DNA from: Streptomyces sp. NBC_01471
GTDB taxonomy: Bacteria > Actinomycetota > Actinomycetes > Streptomycetales > Streptomycetaceae
Direction: 5' to 3'
Length of the DNA stretch: 64,000 nucleotides
Assembly: GCF_041438865.1 (NCBI RefSeq)
Contig: NZ_CP109450.1
Location: 2,025,001 to 2,089,000, forward strand
Numbering within the stretch: the first letter of the stretch is position 1; every line of letters begins with the position of its first letter. The notes under the pieces are model-generated. The model made no database searches and was not told the origin of the DNA. It saw only the letters and a program-made list of their open reading frames with translations. The position numbers were made by a program, and so were the translations under genes. Of this stretch, positions 53,047-62,454 are shown one piece after another.

Positions 53047-53762
53047 TGTATCTGACCCGCTTCCGCGTCAACACCGGACGATCCGATGCCCAGCGGTTGC
53101 TCAGTTCACCGCATCGCCTGCACGGTGCGGTGAACATGTCGTTCCCCACTCCCCCGCCCCGGGACGGGTCGGGCCCCCGGGTGCTGTGGCGCGTCGACCG
53201 CAACACGCCATCGGAGACCCTGCTGTTCATCGTCAGTCCCGCCCGGCCCGACCTCACCAATCTGGTCGACCAGGCAGGCTGGCCGGCGGCTGACGACCCT
53301 GGCTGGACGACCTTTGCCTACGGCCAGTTCCTCACCGCCCTCACCAAAGGGGATGCCTGGGGATTCCGGCTCACGGCGAACCCCGTGCACAGCATTCACC
53401 ACAAGGACGCCAAGGAAGGCGAGCCGACCAAACGCGTCGCACACCAGACGCCGCATCACCAGATGCGCTGGCTGCTGGAGCGGCAGGAGCGTTCGGGATT
53501 CGAGATTATTCAGAAACCTGTGGAACGAAGGCTGTTGGAGCACGGCGATGAGCACGAACTGATCGTCCGGGACCAACGTCCCTGGCAGTTCCGCAGGGCT
53601 CCCGCGAAGACCAGCCGCGATGACGTCCGCTTCACCAAAGTGACGTTCGACGGGCGGCTGCGGATCACCGATCCGGACGTCTTCCGCCGCACGCTCACCC
53701 ATGGTCTGGGGAAGGCCAAGGCGTACGGCTGCGGGCTGATGACGCTCGCCCCGGTGCGGTGA
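53046..53762 (+). CDS. cas6e: crRNA endoribonuclease Cas6e (CasE)
   Basis: A 238-residue protein whose ATG shares one base with the cas5e stop (TGATG). It opens MYLTRFRVNTGRSDAQRLLSSPHRLHGAV; H26 aligns with the catalytic His of Thermus Cas6e. GWTTFAYGQFLTAL, WGFRLTANPVHSI and VTFDGRLRITDPDVFRRTLTHGLGKAKAYGCGLMTLAPV (glycine-rich loop) complete the tandem RRM fold. It cleaves below the GC stem of the repeat transcripts and remains on the 3' hairpin. Confidence 0.95.
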   Translation: MYLTRFRVNTGRSDAQRLLSSPHRLHGAVNMSFPTPPPRDGSGPRVLWRVDRNTPSETLLFIVSPARPDLTNLVDQAGWPAADDPGWTTFAYGQFLTALTKGDAWGFRLTANPVHSIHHKDAKEGEPTKRVAHQTPHHQMRWLLERQERSGFEIIQKPVERRLLEHGDEHELIVRDQRPWQFRRAPAKTSRDDVRFTKVTFDGRLRITDPDVFRRTLTHGLGKAKAYGCGLMTLAPVR

Positions 53763-54715
53763 CCATGACCAGCGTCAGCCGTCGAGGGGCTTCCTCACCG
53801 CGTGAACTCGCCCGGATCGGGGACCGTCTGTCCTTCGTCTACCTGGAGCGGTGCACCGTGCACCGGGACTCCAACGCGATCACCGCGGAGGACACGGACG
53901 GGGTGACGCACATCCCGTCCGCCACCATCGGAACCCTCCTGCTCGGACCGGGAACCCGCATCACCCACCAGGCGATGGCCGTTCTCGGTGACTCCGGCGC
54001 GGGAGTCGCGTGGGTCGGCGAGCACGGAGTGCGCTACTACGCAGGAGGGCGGGCGCTGACCCGCTCGTCAGGTCTGGTCGAGGCCCAGGCCACCGCCTGG
54101 GCGAACCGCAGGACCCGTCTGGAAGTGGCCCGCGCCATGTACCGGCTGCGATTCCCGGACGAAGACCCCGTCGGCCGTACCAGGCAGGAGCTTCTGAGCA
54201 TGGAGGGCCGACGCCTCAAGGACTGCTACAAACGCGAGTCCGCCCGCACGGGCGTCGCCTGGCACCGCCGGGACTACCACCGCAACGACTTCGCCGCCGG
54301 GGACGCCCCCAACCAGGGCGTCACAGCGGCAGCACAGTGCATGTACGGCATCGCCCACGCCGTCGTCGCGGCGCTCGGCTGTTCCCCGGGGCTGGGCTTC
54401 GTCCACTCAGGTCACGAACGGTCATTCGTCCTCGACGTGGCCGACTTCTACAAGACGGACATCGCCATTCCGGCGGCATTCGACGCGGCGGCCGAGGGGG
54501 GAGAGGACGTCGCGGCACGAACACGCAGGATGCTCCGGGACCGTATCAACGAAACGGGACTGCTCGACCGCTGCGTCCGGGACATCAAGAATCTGCTGGG
54601 CTACGACGGCACACGCGACACGGCCGACACCCCTCAGGACCGTGTCACCCTCTTGTCCGACGGCGACCTCCCCGTCGAGAGCGGACGTAACCATGGCGAC
54701 GAGATCATCTGGTGA
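53759..54715 (+). CDS. cas1e: CRISPR integrase Cas1 (type I-E)
   Basis: The GTG at 53759 overlaps the cas6e stop; ATG 53765 is an equally possible start. 318 residues. Active-site residues are E149 (SMEGRRLKDCYK), H216 (GFVHSGHERSF) and D226/D229 (LDVADFYK); the 67-residue E-to-H distance equals that of E. coli Cas1 (E141, H208). N-terminal beta domain: LSFVYLERCTVHRDSNAITAED. With Cas2 it inserts new spacers at the leader end of the arrays. All catalytic residues are intact. Confidence 0.95.
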   Translation: MTMTSVSRRGASSPRELARIGDRLSFVYLERCTVHRDSNAITAEDTDGVTHIPSATIGTLLLGPGTRITHQAMAVLGDSGAGVAWVGEHGVRYYAGGRALTRSSGLVEAQATAWANRRTRLEVARAMYRLRFPDEDPVGRTRQELLSMEGRRLKDCYKRESARTGVAWHRRDYHRNDFAAGDAPNQGVTAAAQCMYGIAHAVVAALGCSPGLGFVHSGHERSFVLDVADFYKTDIAIPAAFDAAAEGGEDVAARTRRMLRDRINETGLLDRCVRDIKNLLGYDGTRDTADTPQDRVTLLSDGDLPVESGRNHGDEIIW

Positions 54716-55074
54716 CCGTCATCATCCTGACCAACTGCCCAGTGGGCCTACGAGGTTTCCTCACCCGCTGGCTAATGGAAATCTCCCCGGGTGTCTTCCT
54801 CGGCGCCCCCTCGACGCGGGTACGCGATGCGCTGTGGAACGAAGTCCGCGCGTACTCGGGGCAAGGCAGGGCGCTGCTCGCCTACCAGACGAACAACGAA
54901 CAAGGCTTCACGTTCGAAACCCACGACCACGCATGGCACCCGACCGACCACGAGGGCCTGACACTGATTCACCGGCCGAACTCCAAGCCGCAACAAGGCT
55001 CAGGGGGGCCGCCGGAAGTCCCACGCCAAGGCTGGAGCAAAGCGTCCAAGCGACGGAAGTTCGGGGGTGGGTAG
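54712..55074 (+). CDS. cas2e: Cas2 (type I-E)
   Basis: The GTG at 54712 overlaps the cas1 stop by four bases; 120 residues. VIILTNCPVGLRGFLTRWLMEISPGVFLGAPSTRVRDALWNEV is the CasE-linked Cas2 ferredoxin fold, followed by GRALLAYQTNNEQGFTFETHDHAWHPTDHEGLTLIHRP. The tail is Ser/Lys/Arg-rich (WSKASKRRKFGGG). It bridges two Cas1 dimers during spacer integration. It is the last gene of the operon; the array 2 leader follows within 110 bp. Confidence 0.94.
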   Translation: MTVIILTNCPVGLRGFLTRWLMEISPGVFLGAPSTRVRDALWNEVRAYSGQGRALLAYQTNNEQGFTFETHDHAWHPTDHEGLTLIHRPNSKPQQGSGGPPEVPRQGWSKASKRRKFGGG

Positions 55075-55181
55075 TTGTCGCTGGGACGGGTGAGAGGGGA
55101 ATGCCACGAGCCGCAAGTGGGGCGGTGGGGCGGTGAGACCGGTTCCTTGCCCTGGCTACCGATAAGGGAATTGAGTACCTA

Positions 55182-55247
55182 ATGTCCGAATCCCAGGAAG
55201 TAAGTAAAAACAGCCTCCCGGCCAAGTAAAAGCCCAGGTCAGCTCCT
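55182..55247 (+). promoter_or_regulatory. Leader of CRISPR array 2
   Basis: ATGTCCGAATC and GGAAGTAAGTAAAAACAG (55196-55213) precede the first repeat by 66 and 34 bases respectively to the end of each element, exactly as in array 1. The remaining leader bases are not conserved between the two arrays, which highlights these two blocks. Confidence 0.75.
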
Positions 55248-57229
55248 GTGGTCCCCGCGCCTGCGGGGTTGGTCCCCAGCCCTTCCGTACCACGCTGGGA
55301 ACCCCCGCGTGGTCCCCGCGCCTGCGGGGTTGGTCCCGTCTTCTGGGTATCGGCGATGCTGTCGTTGATGTGGTCCCCGCGCCTGCGGGGTTGGTCCCTC
55401 CTTCACCTCCGCGTGCGCAGCATCTCCGAGGTGGTCCCCGCGCCTGCGGGGTTGGTCCACAAGCGGCCACGTGAACCACCTCAGCTGAAGGGGTGGTCCC
55501 CGCGCCTGCGGGGTTGGTCCCTCGTCCGGCTGCATTGGGAACCTCACCGTTAGGTGGTCCCCGCGCCTGCGGGGTTGGTCCCCCACCCGCCATCCGCCAA
55601 AGACGCCGGAAGGAGTGGTCCCCGCGCCTGCGGGGTTGGTCCCTGGCCGGGGTCCAGGGCGTAGAACTCCCGGATGTGGTCCCCGCGCCTGCGGGGTTGG
55701 TCCCAGATGCGGGAGCCCCACCGCCATGGGCAGAGCGTGGTCCCCGCGCCTGCGGGGTTGGTCCCGTCGAGTGCGGCCCGCAGAGCCTCGGCGACGCGTG
55801 GTCCCCGCGCCTGCGGGGTTGGTCCCAAGACCGGCCGGCGCCACCAGCTGGCCCGTGAGTGGTCCCCGCGCCTGCGGGGTTGGTCCCGGTGAAGGTCCGA
55901 GTGCATAGAGCGCCAGAAGGTGGTCCCCGCGCCTGCGGGGTTGGTCCCTTCTAGTGCGACACAACCACCTCTTCGACTTTGTGGTCCCCGCGCCTGCGGG
56001 GTTGGTCCCGGCGTGCGGTGACAGCTGCACCCCGCAGGGTGGTGGTCCCCGCGCCTGCGGGGTTGGTCCCGGCAGATCCTCGACGACATCGCAGCCGCCA
56101 CCGTGGTCCCCGCGCCTGCGGGGTTGGTCCCAGGAGTGGCCGGGCCCAGAAGCTCGATAGTCGGTGGTCCCCGCGCCTGCGGGGTTGGTCCCCAAGCTCC
56201 GGCCTGGCGAGCGCAGAGGACTCGGTGGTCCCCGCGCCTGCGGGGTTGGTCCCTGTCCGGCAACAACGAGGCGCCGATCGCGGTCGTGGTCCCCGCGCCT
56301 GCGGGGTTGGTCCCCCCGCCCAGCCAAAGGCCCCAGCCGTCCGCAAGTGGTCCCCGCGCCTGCGGGGTTGGTCCCACCGCCGCACCAGGCAACGCCTCCA
56401 GCAGCGCGTGGTCCCCGCGCCTGCGGGGTTGGTCCCCCCAGCCGGACGGGACGATCCGCCTCGCGGTCGTGGTCCCCGCGCCTGCGGGGTTGGTCCCTTC
56501 CCCTGGCGCACGGCACCGGGCAGCCAGCGGTGGTCCCCGCGCCTGCGGGGTTGGTCCTGCCATCTGCGAAGGTGACGGCAAGGCGAAAAGGTGGTCCCCG
56601 CGCCTGCGGGGTTGGTCCCCGGGACGCCCTGGACATCCTGGAAGCCAACTCGTGGTCCCCGCGCCTGCGGGGTTGGTCCCGCGGCGGCCTGTGCTGCCCG
56701 CTGGGTCTCCATGTGGTCCCCGCGCCTGCGGGGTTGGTCCCGACCAGACCGGCCCGGGGTAGCCGGACCACTGGTGGTCCCCGCGCCTGCGGGGTTGGTC
56801 CCCAAGCTCCTGGAGGATGCGACGGACTTCGGACGTGGTCCCCGCGCCTGCGGGGTTGGTCCCGTCGATAGAGCGGCCGTCCTCCGCTATGGCCAGTGGT
56901 CCCCGCGCCTGCGGGGTTGGTCCCCTGGTCATGGACGCGAACCCGATCACGCTCATGTGGTCCCCGCGCCTGCGGGGTTGGTTCCCGGCATGGTGCTGCA
57001 GGTAAGTCGCCGTCCATGTGGTCCCCGCGCCTGCGGGGTTGGTCCCTTGTGGGGCACCTCCGCGGCCGTGACGTCATCGTGGTCCCCGCGCCTGCGGGGT
57101 TGGTCCCATCGCGGCCCGCGTCAGCGCCCTGTCCCTTCGGTGGTCCCCGCGCCTGCGGGGTTGGTCCCGCCCCCGATGCAGTTCCGGCGGTGAACGAGAT
57201 GTGGTCCCCGCGCCTGCGGGGTTGGTCCC
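55248..57229 (+). CRISPR. Type I-E CRISPR array 2: 33 repeats, 32 spacers
   Basis: 29-bp repeats as in array 1 except that the loop reads GCCT instead of GCAT in every copy. The starts run every 61 bp from 55248 to 57201, with one 62-bp step (55431 to 55493). Minor variants: last base A in the repeat at 55431, last base T at 56530, and a C-to-T change near the end of the repeat at 56957. Spacer 16 (56193-56224) is identical to array 1 spacer 9. The distal end shows little decay, so this array looks younger or better maintained than array 1. Confidence 0.98.
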
Positions 57230-57336
57230 GGTCTTCAGCACTCCCAGCTGATCGCCATATCCCCGCCCTCCCTCAGACCCTCCCGGGAGGGAAGCAGACC
57301 CCCAATCCCTCCTCCGCGCCCCCACCAGCCACTCCA

Positions 57337-57388
57337 ACAACGTTGTCACGCAAGCCCATTGACCTTGAATCGCAGCCCGCCATACCTT
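57337..57388 (+). promoter_or_regulatory. Promoter and operator of the sugar ABC operon
   Basis: TTGACC (57359-57364) and TACCTT (57383-57388) with an 18-bp spacer form a plausible promoter about 50 bp before the lipoprotein gene. ACAAC-GTTGT (57337-57346), a perfect palindrome just upstream, has the CG-centred look of LacI/GntR-type operators. No LacI gene is adjacent. Confidence 0.5.
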
Positions 57389-57435
57389 CGCCGGGCAGCC
57401 GCTGACCGCGGTCTGCGCCAGAGGAGGTCGTGCCC

Positions 57436-58803
57436 GTGCGCCCCACCGCCCCGCTCATCCTCGCCGCCGCAGCCACCGTCCTCGTCGCAGGTTCGCTCAC
57501 CGCCTGTGGCAGTGGATCACGCAGTGATCCGGACACCGTCAGGGTCGTCTACAACCGGTCGACCGACAACAACGTCCGCTTCAAGGACCAGTTCCTGGAG
57601 TCCATGAAGAAGGAGTTCGAGAAGGCCCACCCCGGCAAGAAGATCCAGCTCGTCCCGATCCAGGCGCCGGACGACGACTACGCGACCAAGGCGCAGCAGA
57701 TGATGCGCTCCCCCAGGACGGCGCCCGACCTGGTCTACGAGGACACCTTCCGGATCAACTCCGACATCGAGGCCGGGTATCTGCGCCCGCTGGACGCCTA
57801 TCTGGCGAAGTGGCCGGCCTGGAGCCATTTCGTGGATACCGCGAAGGCGGCGGCGAAGGCGGGGGACGGGAAGACGTACGGCGTTCCGGACGGTACGGAC
57901 ACCCGGGGGCTCTGGTTCAACAAGCGCCTGTTCGCCAAGGCGGGGCTGCCCGCCGACTGGCATCCGAGGACCTGGGCGGACGTGCTGGACGCCGCCCGCA
58001 CCATCAAGAAGAAGGTTCCGGGCGTGATCCCGCTGAACGTCTTCACCGGCAAGGCGCCCGGCGAGGTCGCGGTGATGCAGGGCTTCGAGATGCTGCTGTA
58101 CGGAACCGGTGACAACCCGCTCTACGACCCGGCGGCGAAGAAGTGGGTCGCCGGGGGAAAGGGCTTCAAGGACGCGCTCGACTTCGTACGCACGGTGTAC
58201 GGCGAGAAGCTGGGACCTGACCCGTCGGACGCCCTCGACGCGAACATCAACACCACGGTGGGCACCGAGTTGCTGCCCGAGAGCAAGCTGGCCATCGATC
58301 TGGACGGCTCCTGGCTCGGACAGTTCTGGCTCGCCAAGGGCACCAGGAAGTGGCCCGAGTGGAGCACGACGCTCGGGCAGGCGCCGATGCCGACCCAGCG
58401 CGGGCAGGCCCCCGGCCAGGTCTCGATGTCCGGCGGGTGGACCTGGGCGATCCCGCAGAAGTCCGGGAACGCCGCGCTCGCCTGGGAGTTCATCCAGCAG
58501 TTGCAGCAGAAGGAGAACGCCGTCCGGTGGGACGTGGCAGACGCCCAGATCGCGGTACGCGACGACGTGGCGGCGGACCCGGCGTATCTGAACTCCATGC
58601 CGGGCATCAAGTTCTTCACCTCACTGGTGAAGAACACCCACTACCGGCCCGCGCTGCCCGTCTATCCGCAGGTGTCGTCCGCGATCGGCGAGGCCCTGGA
58701 GTCGGTGACCAGCGGTGACTCCACTCCGGCCGGTGCGGCGAAGTCGTACGACGACCAGCTGAAGTCGATCACCGGCGGCGCGGTCGTCGACAGGACCGGA
58801 TGA
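57436..58803 (+). CDS. ABC sugar importer, solute-binding lipoprotein
   Basis: The GTG at 57436 is eight bases from GGAGG and is preferred over the GTG at 57430; 455 residues. The signal peptide ends in the lipobox LTAC, so the Cys is lipid-modified and the protein is anchored outside the membrane. The body has the type 1 periplasmic-binding-protein (MalE-like) fold: EFEKAHPGKKIQLVPIQAPDDDY, RTAPDLVYEDTFRINSDIEAGYLRPLD, VPDGTDTRGLWFNKRLFAKAGLP, and MSGGWTWAIPQKSGN. It overlaps the first permease gene. The ligand is probably an oligosaccharide, identity unknown. Confidence 0.9.
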   Translation: MRPTAPLILAAAATVLVAGSLTACGSGSRSDPDTVRVVYNRSTDNNVRFKDQFLESMKKEFEKAHPGKKIQLVPIQAPDDDYATKAQQMMRSPRTAPDLVYEDTFRINSDIEAGYLRPLDAYLAKWPAWSHFVDTAKAAAKAGDGKTYGVPDGTDTRGLWFNKRLFAKAGLPADWHPRTWADVLDAARTIKKKVPGVIPLNVFTGKAPGEVAVMQGFEMLLYGTGDNPLYDPAAKKWVAGGKGFKDALDFVRTVYGEKLGPDPSDALDANINTTVGTELLPESKLAIDLDGSWLGQFWLAKGTRKWPEWSTTLGQAPMPTQRGQAPGQVSMSGGWTWAIPQKSGNAALAWEFIQQLQQKENAVRWDVADAQIAVRDDVAADPAYLNSMPGIKFFTSLVKNTHYRPALPVYPQVSSAIGEALESVTSGDSTPAGAAKSYDDQLKSITGGAVVDRTG

Positions 58804-59693
58804 ATACCGGCGGAGGGGCCGATACGGCGACGGGAGGGCGGCGGCGGCCGGTCCGCTGGCTGCCGCTGGCCCCCGCCACGCTTCTGCTGCTGCTCTTCCT
58901 GGCGGGGCCCATCTGCTACTGCGTCTACATCGCCTTCACCAATATGCAGCTCACCGGCTCGTCGCACACGGACTTCGTGGGCCTGGCCAACTTCCGGCGG
59001 GCGCTGTCGGACGAGCGGTTCCGCAACGCCGTGTGGCTCACGCTGGTCTTCACGTTCGTCTCGTCGGTCGTCGGCCAGAACACGCTGGGGCTGGCGCTGG
59101 CCGGTCTGATGCGCCGCGCCTCGCGCACCGTCCGCACGCTGACCGGTGCACTGGTCATCACGGCCTGGGTGCTGCCGGAGATCGTCGCGGCCTTTCTCCT
59201 GTACGCGTTCTTCCGCCGCGAGGGCACCCTCAACGCGGTGCTGGACCTATTCCATCTCCCGGGCCAGAACTGGCTGTTCACCCTGCCGATCCTCGCCGTG
59301 TCGTTCGCCAACGTCTGGCGCGGCACCGCCTTCTCGATGCTCATCTACTCGGCGGCGCTCGCGGAGATCCCCGAGGAGATCACCGAGGCCGCCGAGGTGG
59401 ACGGCGCGAGTGGCTGGCGGGCGGTGTGGCACATCACGCTGCCGATGATCCGGCGTTCGATCGGCACCAATCTGATGCTCAACACCCTTCAGACCCTCTC
59501 GGTGTTCGGGCTGATCTGGGCGATGACCCGCGGTGGCCCCGGCGACCGCAGCCAGACGCTGCCGGTCTTCATGTACGACCAGGCGTTCACCAAGAGCCTC
59601 ATCGGCTACGGCACCGCGGTGGCGCTGCTGCTGCTCCTGGTGGGGTCGCTGTTCTCGGTCGTCTATCTCCGGCTGATGAAGGTGGAGGTCTGA
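58800..59693 (+). CDS. ABC sugar importer permease 1 (MalF-like)
   Basis: 297 residues with six helices; ATG 58800 overlaps the binding-protein stop by four bases. The EAA motif EITEAAEVDGASGWRAVWHITLPMIRR is the cytoplasmic loop that contacts the ATPase. The N-terminal segment PATLLLLLFLAGPICYCVYIAFTNMQ and GLANFRRAL are typical of this permease class. It pairs with the second permease. Confidence 0.92.
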   Translation: MNTGGGADTATGGRRRPVRWLPLAPATLLLLLFLAGPICYCVYIAFTNMQLTGSSHTDFVGLANFRRALSDERFRNAVWLTLVFTFVSSVVGQNTLGLALAGLMRRASRTVRTLTGALVITAWVLPEIVAAFLLYAFFRREGTLNAVLDLFHLPGQNWLFTLPILAVSFANVWRGTAFSMLIYSAALAEIPEEITEAAEVDGASGWRAVWHITLPMIRRSIGTNLMLNTLQTLSVFGLIWAMTRGGPGDRSQTLPVFMYDQAFTKSLIGYGTAVALLLLLVGSLFSVVYLRLMKVEV

Positions 59694-60562
59694 TGCGGCG
59701 GACTCAGCTGGCCCCGACGCGCCGGACACACATCCCCCTGACCCGCCGGGCCCGGCGCAGGCTGGCCGCGGACGCGGCGCTGCTCGTGGTGGCCGCCGCG
59801 TTCGTGCTGCCGCTCGCCTGGCTGGTGCTGGCCTCGTTCGACGACGGGGCGACCCTGCGCGTACGGGTGCCGTCGTCGCCCACCCTGGACAACTTCTCGG
59901 CGGTCCTCACCGACGAGATCACCTTCACGCCGATGCTCAACAGTCTGGTGCTGTGCGGCAGCGCGACCGTGCTGACGGTGGTCTGCGCGGCCCTCGCGGC
60001 GTACCCGCTCTCCCGCTACCGGTCGCGGTTCAACCGGCCGTACCTGCTCACGATTCTCTTCTCGACCTGTCTGCCGATCACCGCAGTCATGGTCCCGGTG
60101 TACGGACTCTTCGTCCAGGTCGATCTGGTCGACACGGTGTACGGCACCGCCCTCTTCCTCGCCACCTCCCAGCTCCCCTTCGCCATCTGGCTGATGAAGA
60201 ACTTCATGGACGGTGTCCCGAAGGTGCTGGAGGAGGCGGCCTGGACGGACGGGGCGTCCATGCCGCAGACTCTGCGGCGGGTGGTGCTGCCGCTGATGGG
60301 GCCGGGGGCGACGGTCGTGATGATCTACACGTTCATCATGCTCTGGGGGAACTTCTTCGTCCCGTTCATGCTGCTGCTCAGCCCGGACCAGCTGCCTGCG
60401 TCCGTCACGATCTTCACGCTCTTCGGCAACTACGGATCGGTGGCCTACGGCCAGCTGGCGGCCTTCTCGATCCTCTACTCGACGCCCGTTCTGGTGCTGT
60501 ACATCCTGATCTCGCGGCGGCTGGGCGGCGGCTTCGCCCTGGGAGGGGCCGTCAAGGGGTGA
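59693..60562 (+). CDS. ABC sugar importer permease 2 (MalG-like)
   Basis: ATG 59693 shares one base with the upstream stop; 289 residues. A basic N-terminus (RRTQLAPTRRTHIPLTRRARRR) precedes six helices. The EAA loop reads VPKVLEEAAWTDGASMPQTLRRVVLPLMGPG. No ATP-binding gene follows, so the complex presumably uses a shared ATPase of the MsiK type encoded elsewhere, as is common in Streptomyces. Confidence 0.92.
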   Translation: MRRTQLAPTRRTHIPLTRRARRRLAADAALLVVAAAFVLPLAWLVLASFDDGATLRVRVPSSPTLDNFSAVLTDEITFTPMLNSLVLCGSATVLTVVCAALAAYPLSRYRSRFNRPYLLTILFSTCLPITAVMVPVYGLFVQVDLVDTVYGTALFLATSQLPFAIWLMKNFMDGVPKVLEEAAWTDGASMPQTLRRVVLPLMGPGATVVMIYTFIMLWGNFFVPFMLLLSPDQLPASVTIFTLFGNYGSVAYGQLAAFSILYSTPVLVLYILISRRLGGGFALGGAVKG

Positions 60563-60723
60563 GATCCGACGGCCGGGGTGGCGCCGCCCCGCAGAATCCC
60601 AGGACCTGAGCACCGCGGCGCCTCAGGACCGCAGGGTTTCGGGCCGTTACTCCCGTATGTTTCTCCACATACCGAGACTGTGCGAACAAACCGTATTCGT
60701 GGGACCACAGTTGCCCTTACCGT

Positions 60724-61404
60724 GTGCCCGTGCACCAGACCCCGCCCTTCGATGCCCCCGCCGCGCGCCGTCTGCGCGAGGCGCTGGGCATGGCACCCGG
60801 CCATGTCGCCTACGGGCTGCGAGCCCAGTACGGACTCCTCGTCACGCCGGATGTGGTGGCCGCCTGGGAACGCGGCCTCCAGTCACCGACCGCACGGGAA
60901 CTGACGGCGCTGGCCGGGGTGCTGTGGTGCTCCCCCGGCGACCTGCTGGTCGAGGCGGTCACCCTGCGCGAGCACCGGCTGGCCCGCGGAATGGCACCGG
61001 ACGACGTGGCCCGGCTGGTCGGCATGGACACCGGGGCGTATCTGAAGGTCGAGGACTCGGGCCGCTGGCGGGGCAACGAACGCCAGTCGGCTGCGCTCGC
61101 CGAGGCCCTCTCGCTGACCCCGGCGGCGTTCCTCACGGCGACGGGCCGCGACGGGGAGCTGGCCGGCATCCTGACCAGCGCGGTGACGACCCGCTGGCAG
61201 GCCCACGTGCGGGCCATGGCCAAGCTCGTACCGCTGCCCCGCCCCGAGCTGGAGCAAGTGCTGGAACGGCTGCACTCCGACTACCAGGCACTGATGGTGA
61301 AGACCCTCAGCTGGGGTTCGACGGAGGACGCCGGCACGGGCGACGCGGGGCGGGCGTTCCTGGACTCGATCGTGGTGCGGTTCTGGGAGCTCGCCGGGGG
61401 CTGA
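60724..61404 (+). CDS. Helix-turn-helix (XRE-like) DNA-binding protein
   Basis: 226 residues with two helix-turn-helix-like segments: LREALGMAPGHVAYGLRAQYGLLVTPDVVAAWERGLQSPTARELTALAGVLWCSPGDLL and LARGMAPDDVARLVGMDTGAYLKVEDSGRWRGNERQSAALAEALSLTPAAFL. The C-terminal 80 residues are helical. No Shine-Dalgarno is seen. A TACCGT box ends just before GTG 60724, six bases before a second in-frame GTG at 60730, so a leaderless start at 60730 is possible. Target genes are unknown; it is convergent with pfkA. Confidence 0.78.
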   Translation: MPVHQTPPFDAPAARRLREALGMAPGHVAYGLRAQYGLLVTPDVVAAWERGLQSPTARELTALAGVLWCSPGDLLVEAVTLREHRLARGMAPDDVARLVGMDTGAYLKVEDSGRWRGNERQSAALAEALSLTPAAFLTATGRDGELAGILTSAVTTRWQAHVRAMAKLVPLPRPELEQVLERLHSDYQALMVKTLSWGSTEDAGTGDAGRAFLDSIVVRFWELAGG

Positions 61405-61417
61405 GGCGGCCCCCGGC
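61393..61417. terminator. Bidirectional terminator overlapping the regulator stop
   Basis: GCCGGGGG (61393-61400) pairs with CCCCCGGC (61410-61417) between the convergent genes ending at 61404 and 61429. The left arm lies inside the last codons of the regulator gene. Confidence 0.6.
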
Positions 61418-61428
61418 GCGTCCCGGAC

Positions 61429-62454
61429 CTAGAAGACCGACTCCGCCTCGTACATCCGGCTCTCGTCGACCGTCTTCAGATGGGTCACCGCGTCCGCCAG
61501 CGGCACCATCGCGATGTCCGTGCCGCGCAGCGCCGTCATGTTGCCGAAGTCGCCGCGGTGCACCGCCTCCACCGCGTGCCAGCCGAAGCGCGTCGCCAGG
61601 ACGCGGTCGTACGCGGTGGGGGTGCCGCCGCGCTGGACGTGGCCGAGGATGACCGGCCTGGCCTCCTTGCCGAGTCGGGTCTCCAGTTCGATGGCGAGGC
61701 GGGTCCCGATGCCGGCGAAGCGCTCGTGGCCGAACTGGTCGATGACGCCCTTCTCGTACGGCATCGAGCCCTCGGCCGGGTGGGCGCCCTCGGCGACGCA
61801 GATGACGGCGAACCGCTTCCTGCGGGCGAAGCGCTCCTCGACCATCTTCACCAGGTCGTCGACCTCGAAGCGGCGCTCGGGCAGGCAGATGCCGTGGGCG
61901 CCGCCCGCCATGCCGGACTCCAGGGCGATCCACCCCGCGTGCCGGCCCATGACCTCGACGACCATCACGCGCTGGTGCGACTCGGCGGTGGTCTTCAGCC
62001 GGTCGATCGCCTCGGTCGCGACGCCGACGGCCGTGTCGAAGCCGAAGGTGCGGTCGGTGCCCGAGATGTCGTTGTCGATGGTCTTGGGAACGCCCACCAC
62101 GGGCATCCCGGCGTCGGAGAGCATCCGGGCCGCGGTGAGGGTGCCCTCGCCGCCGATCGGGATGAGCGCGTCGATGCCGTAGCGCTCGGTCAGCTCGGCG
62201 CAGTTCTCGGCGGCCTCGCGCAGCCGGTCGCGCTCCAGGCGGGCGGAGCCGAGGATGGTGCCGCCGCGGGCGAGGATGCCGCTGACCGCGTTGAGGTCGA
62301 GGGGGCGGTAGTGGCCGTCGAGCAGGCCCTTGAAGCCGTCCTCGAAGCCGATGACTTCGTCGTTGTGCCCGGCCACGGCACGGTGCACGACCGACCGGAT
62401 GACGGCATTGAGGCCGGGGCAGTCGCCGCCCGCGGTGAGGACTCCGATGCGCAT
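61429..62454 (-). CDS. pfkA: ATP-dependent 6-phosphofructokinase
   Basis: From ATG 62454 (behind AGGAG), 341 residues. MRIGVLTAGGDCPGLNAVIRSVVHRAV is the nucleotide-binding start. LIPIGGEGTLTAARML has Gly where pyrophosphate-dependent enzymes carry Asp, so ATP use is expected. PKTIDNDISGTDRTFGFDTAVGVA holds the catalytic Asp, and VEVMGRHAGWIALESGMAGGAH and LGHVQRGGTPTAYDRVLATRFG bind fructose 6-phosphate. The enzyme commits sugar to glycolysis. It is divergent from pta, a Streptomyces gene order (pfkA next to pta). Confidence 0.94.
   Translation of the reverse strand: MRIGVLTAGGDCPGLNAVIRSVVHRAVAGHNDEVIGFEDGFKGLLDGHYRPLDLNAVSGILARGGTILGSARLERDRLREAAENCAELTERYGIDALIPIGGEGTLTAARMLSDAGMPVVGVPKTIDNDISGTDRTFGFDTAVGVATEAIDRLKTTAESHQRVMVVEVMGRHAGWIALESGMAGGAHGICLPERRFEVDDLVKMVEERFARRKRFAVICVAEGAHPAEGSMPYEKGVIDQFGHERFAGIGTRLAIELETRLGKEARPVILGHVQRGGTPTAYDRVLATRFGWHAVEAVHRGDFGNMTALRGTDIAMVPLADAVTHLKTVDESRMYEAESVF

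Noticed and set aside
55239..57405. Long open frames across CRISPR array 2
   Set aside because: Same artefact of stop-free repeats; no start signals or domains.
61429..62454. Pyrophosphate-dependent phosphofructokinase
   Set aside because: The diagnostic position in LIPIGGEGT is Gly, as in ATP-dependent enzymes, where pyrophosphate users have Asp.
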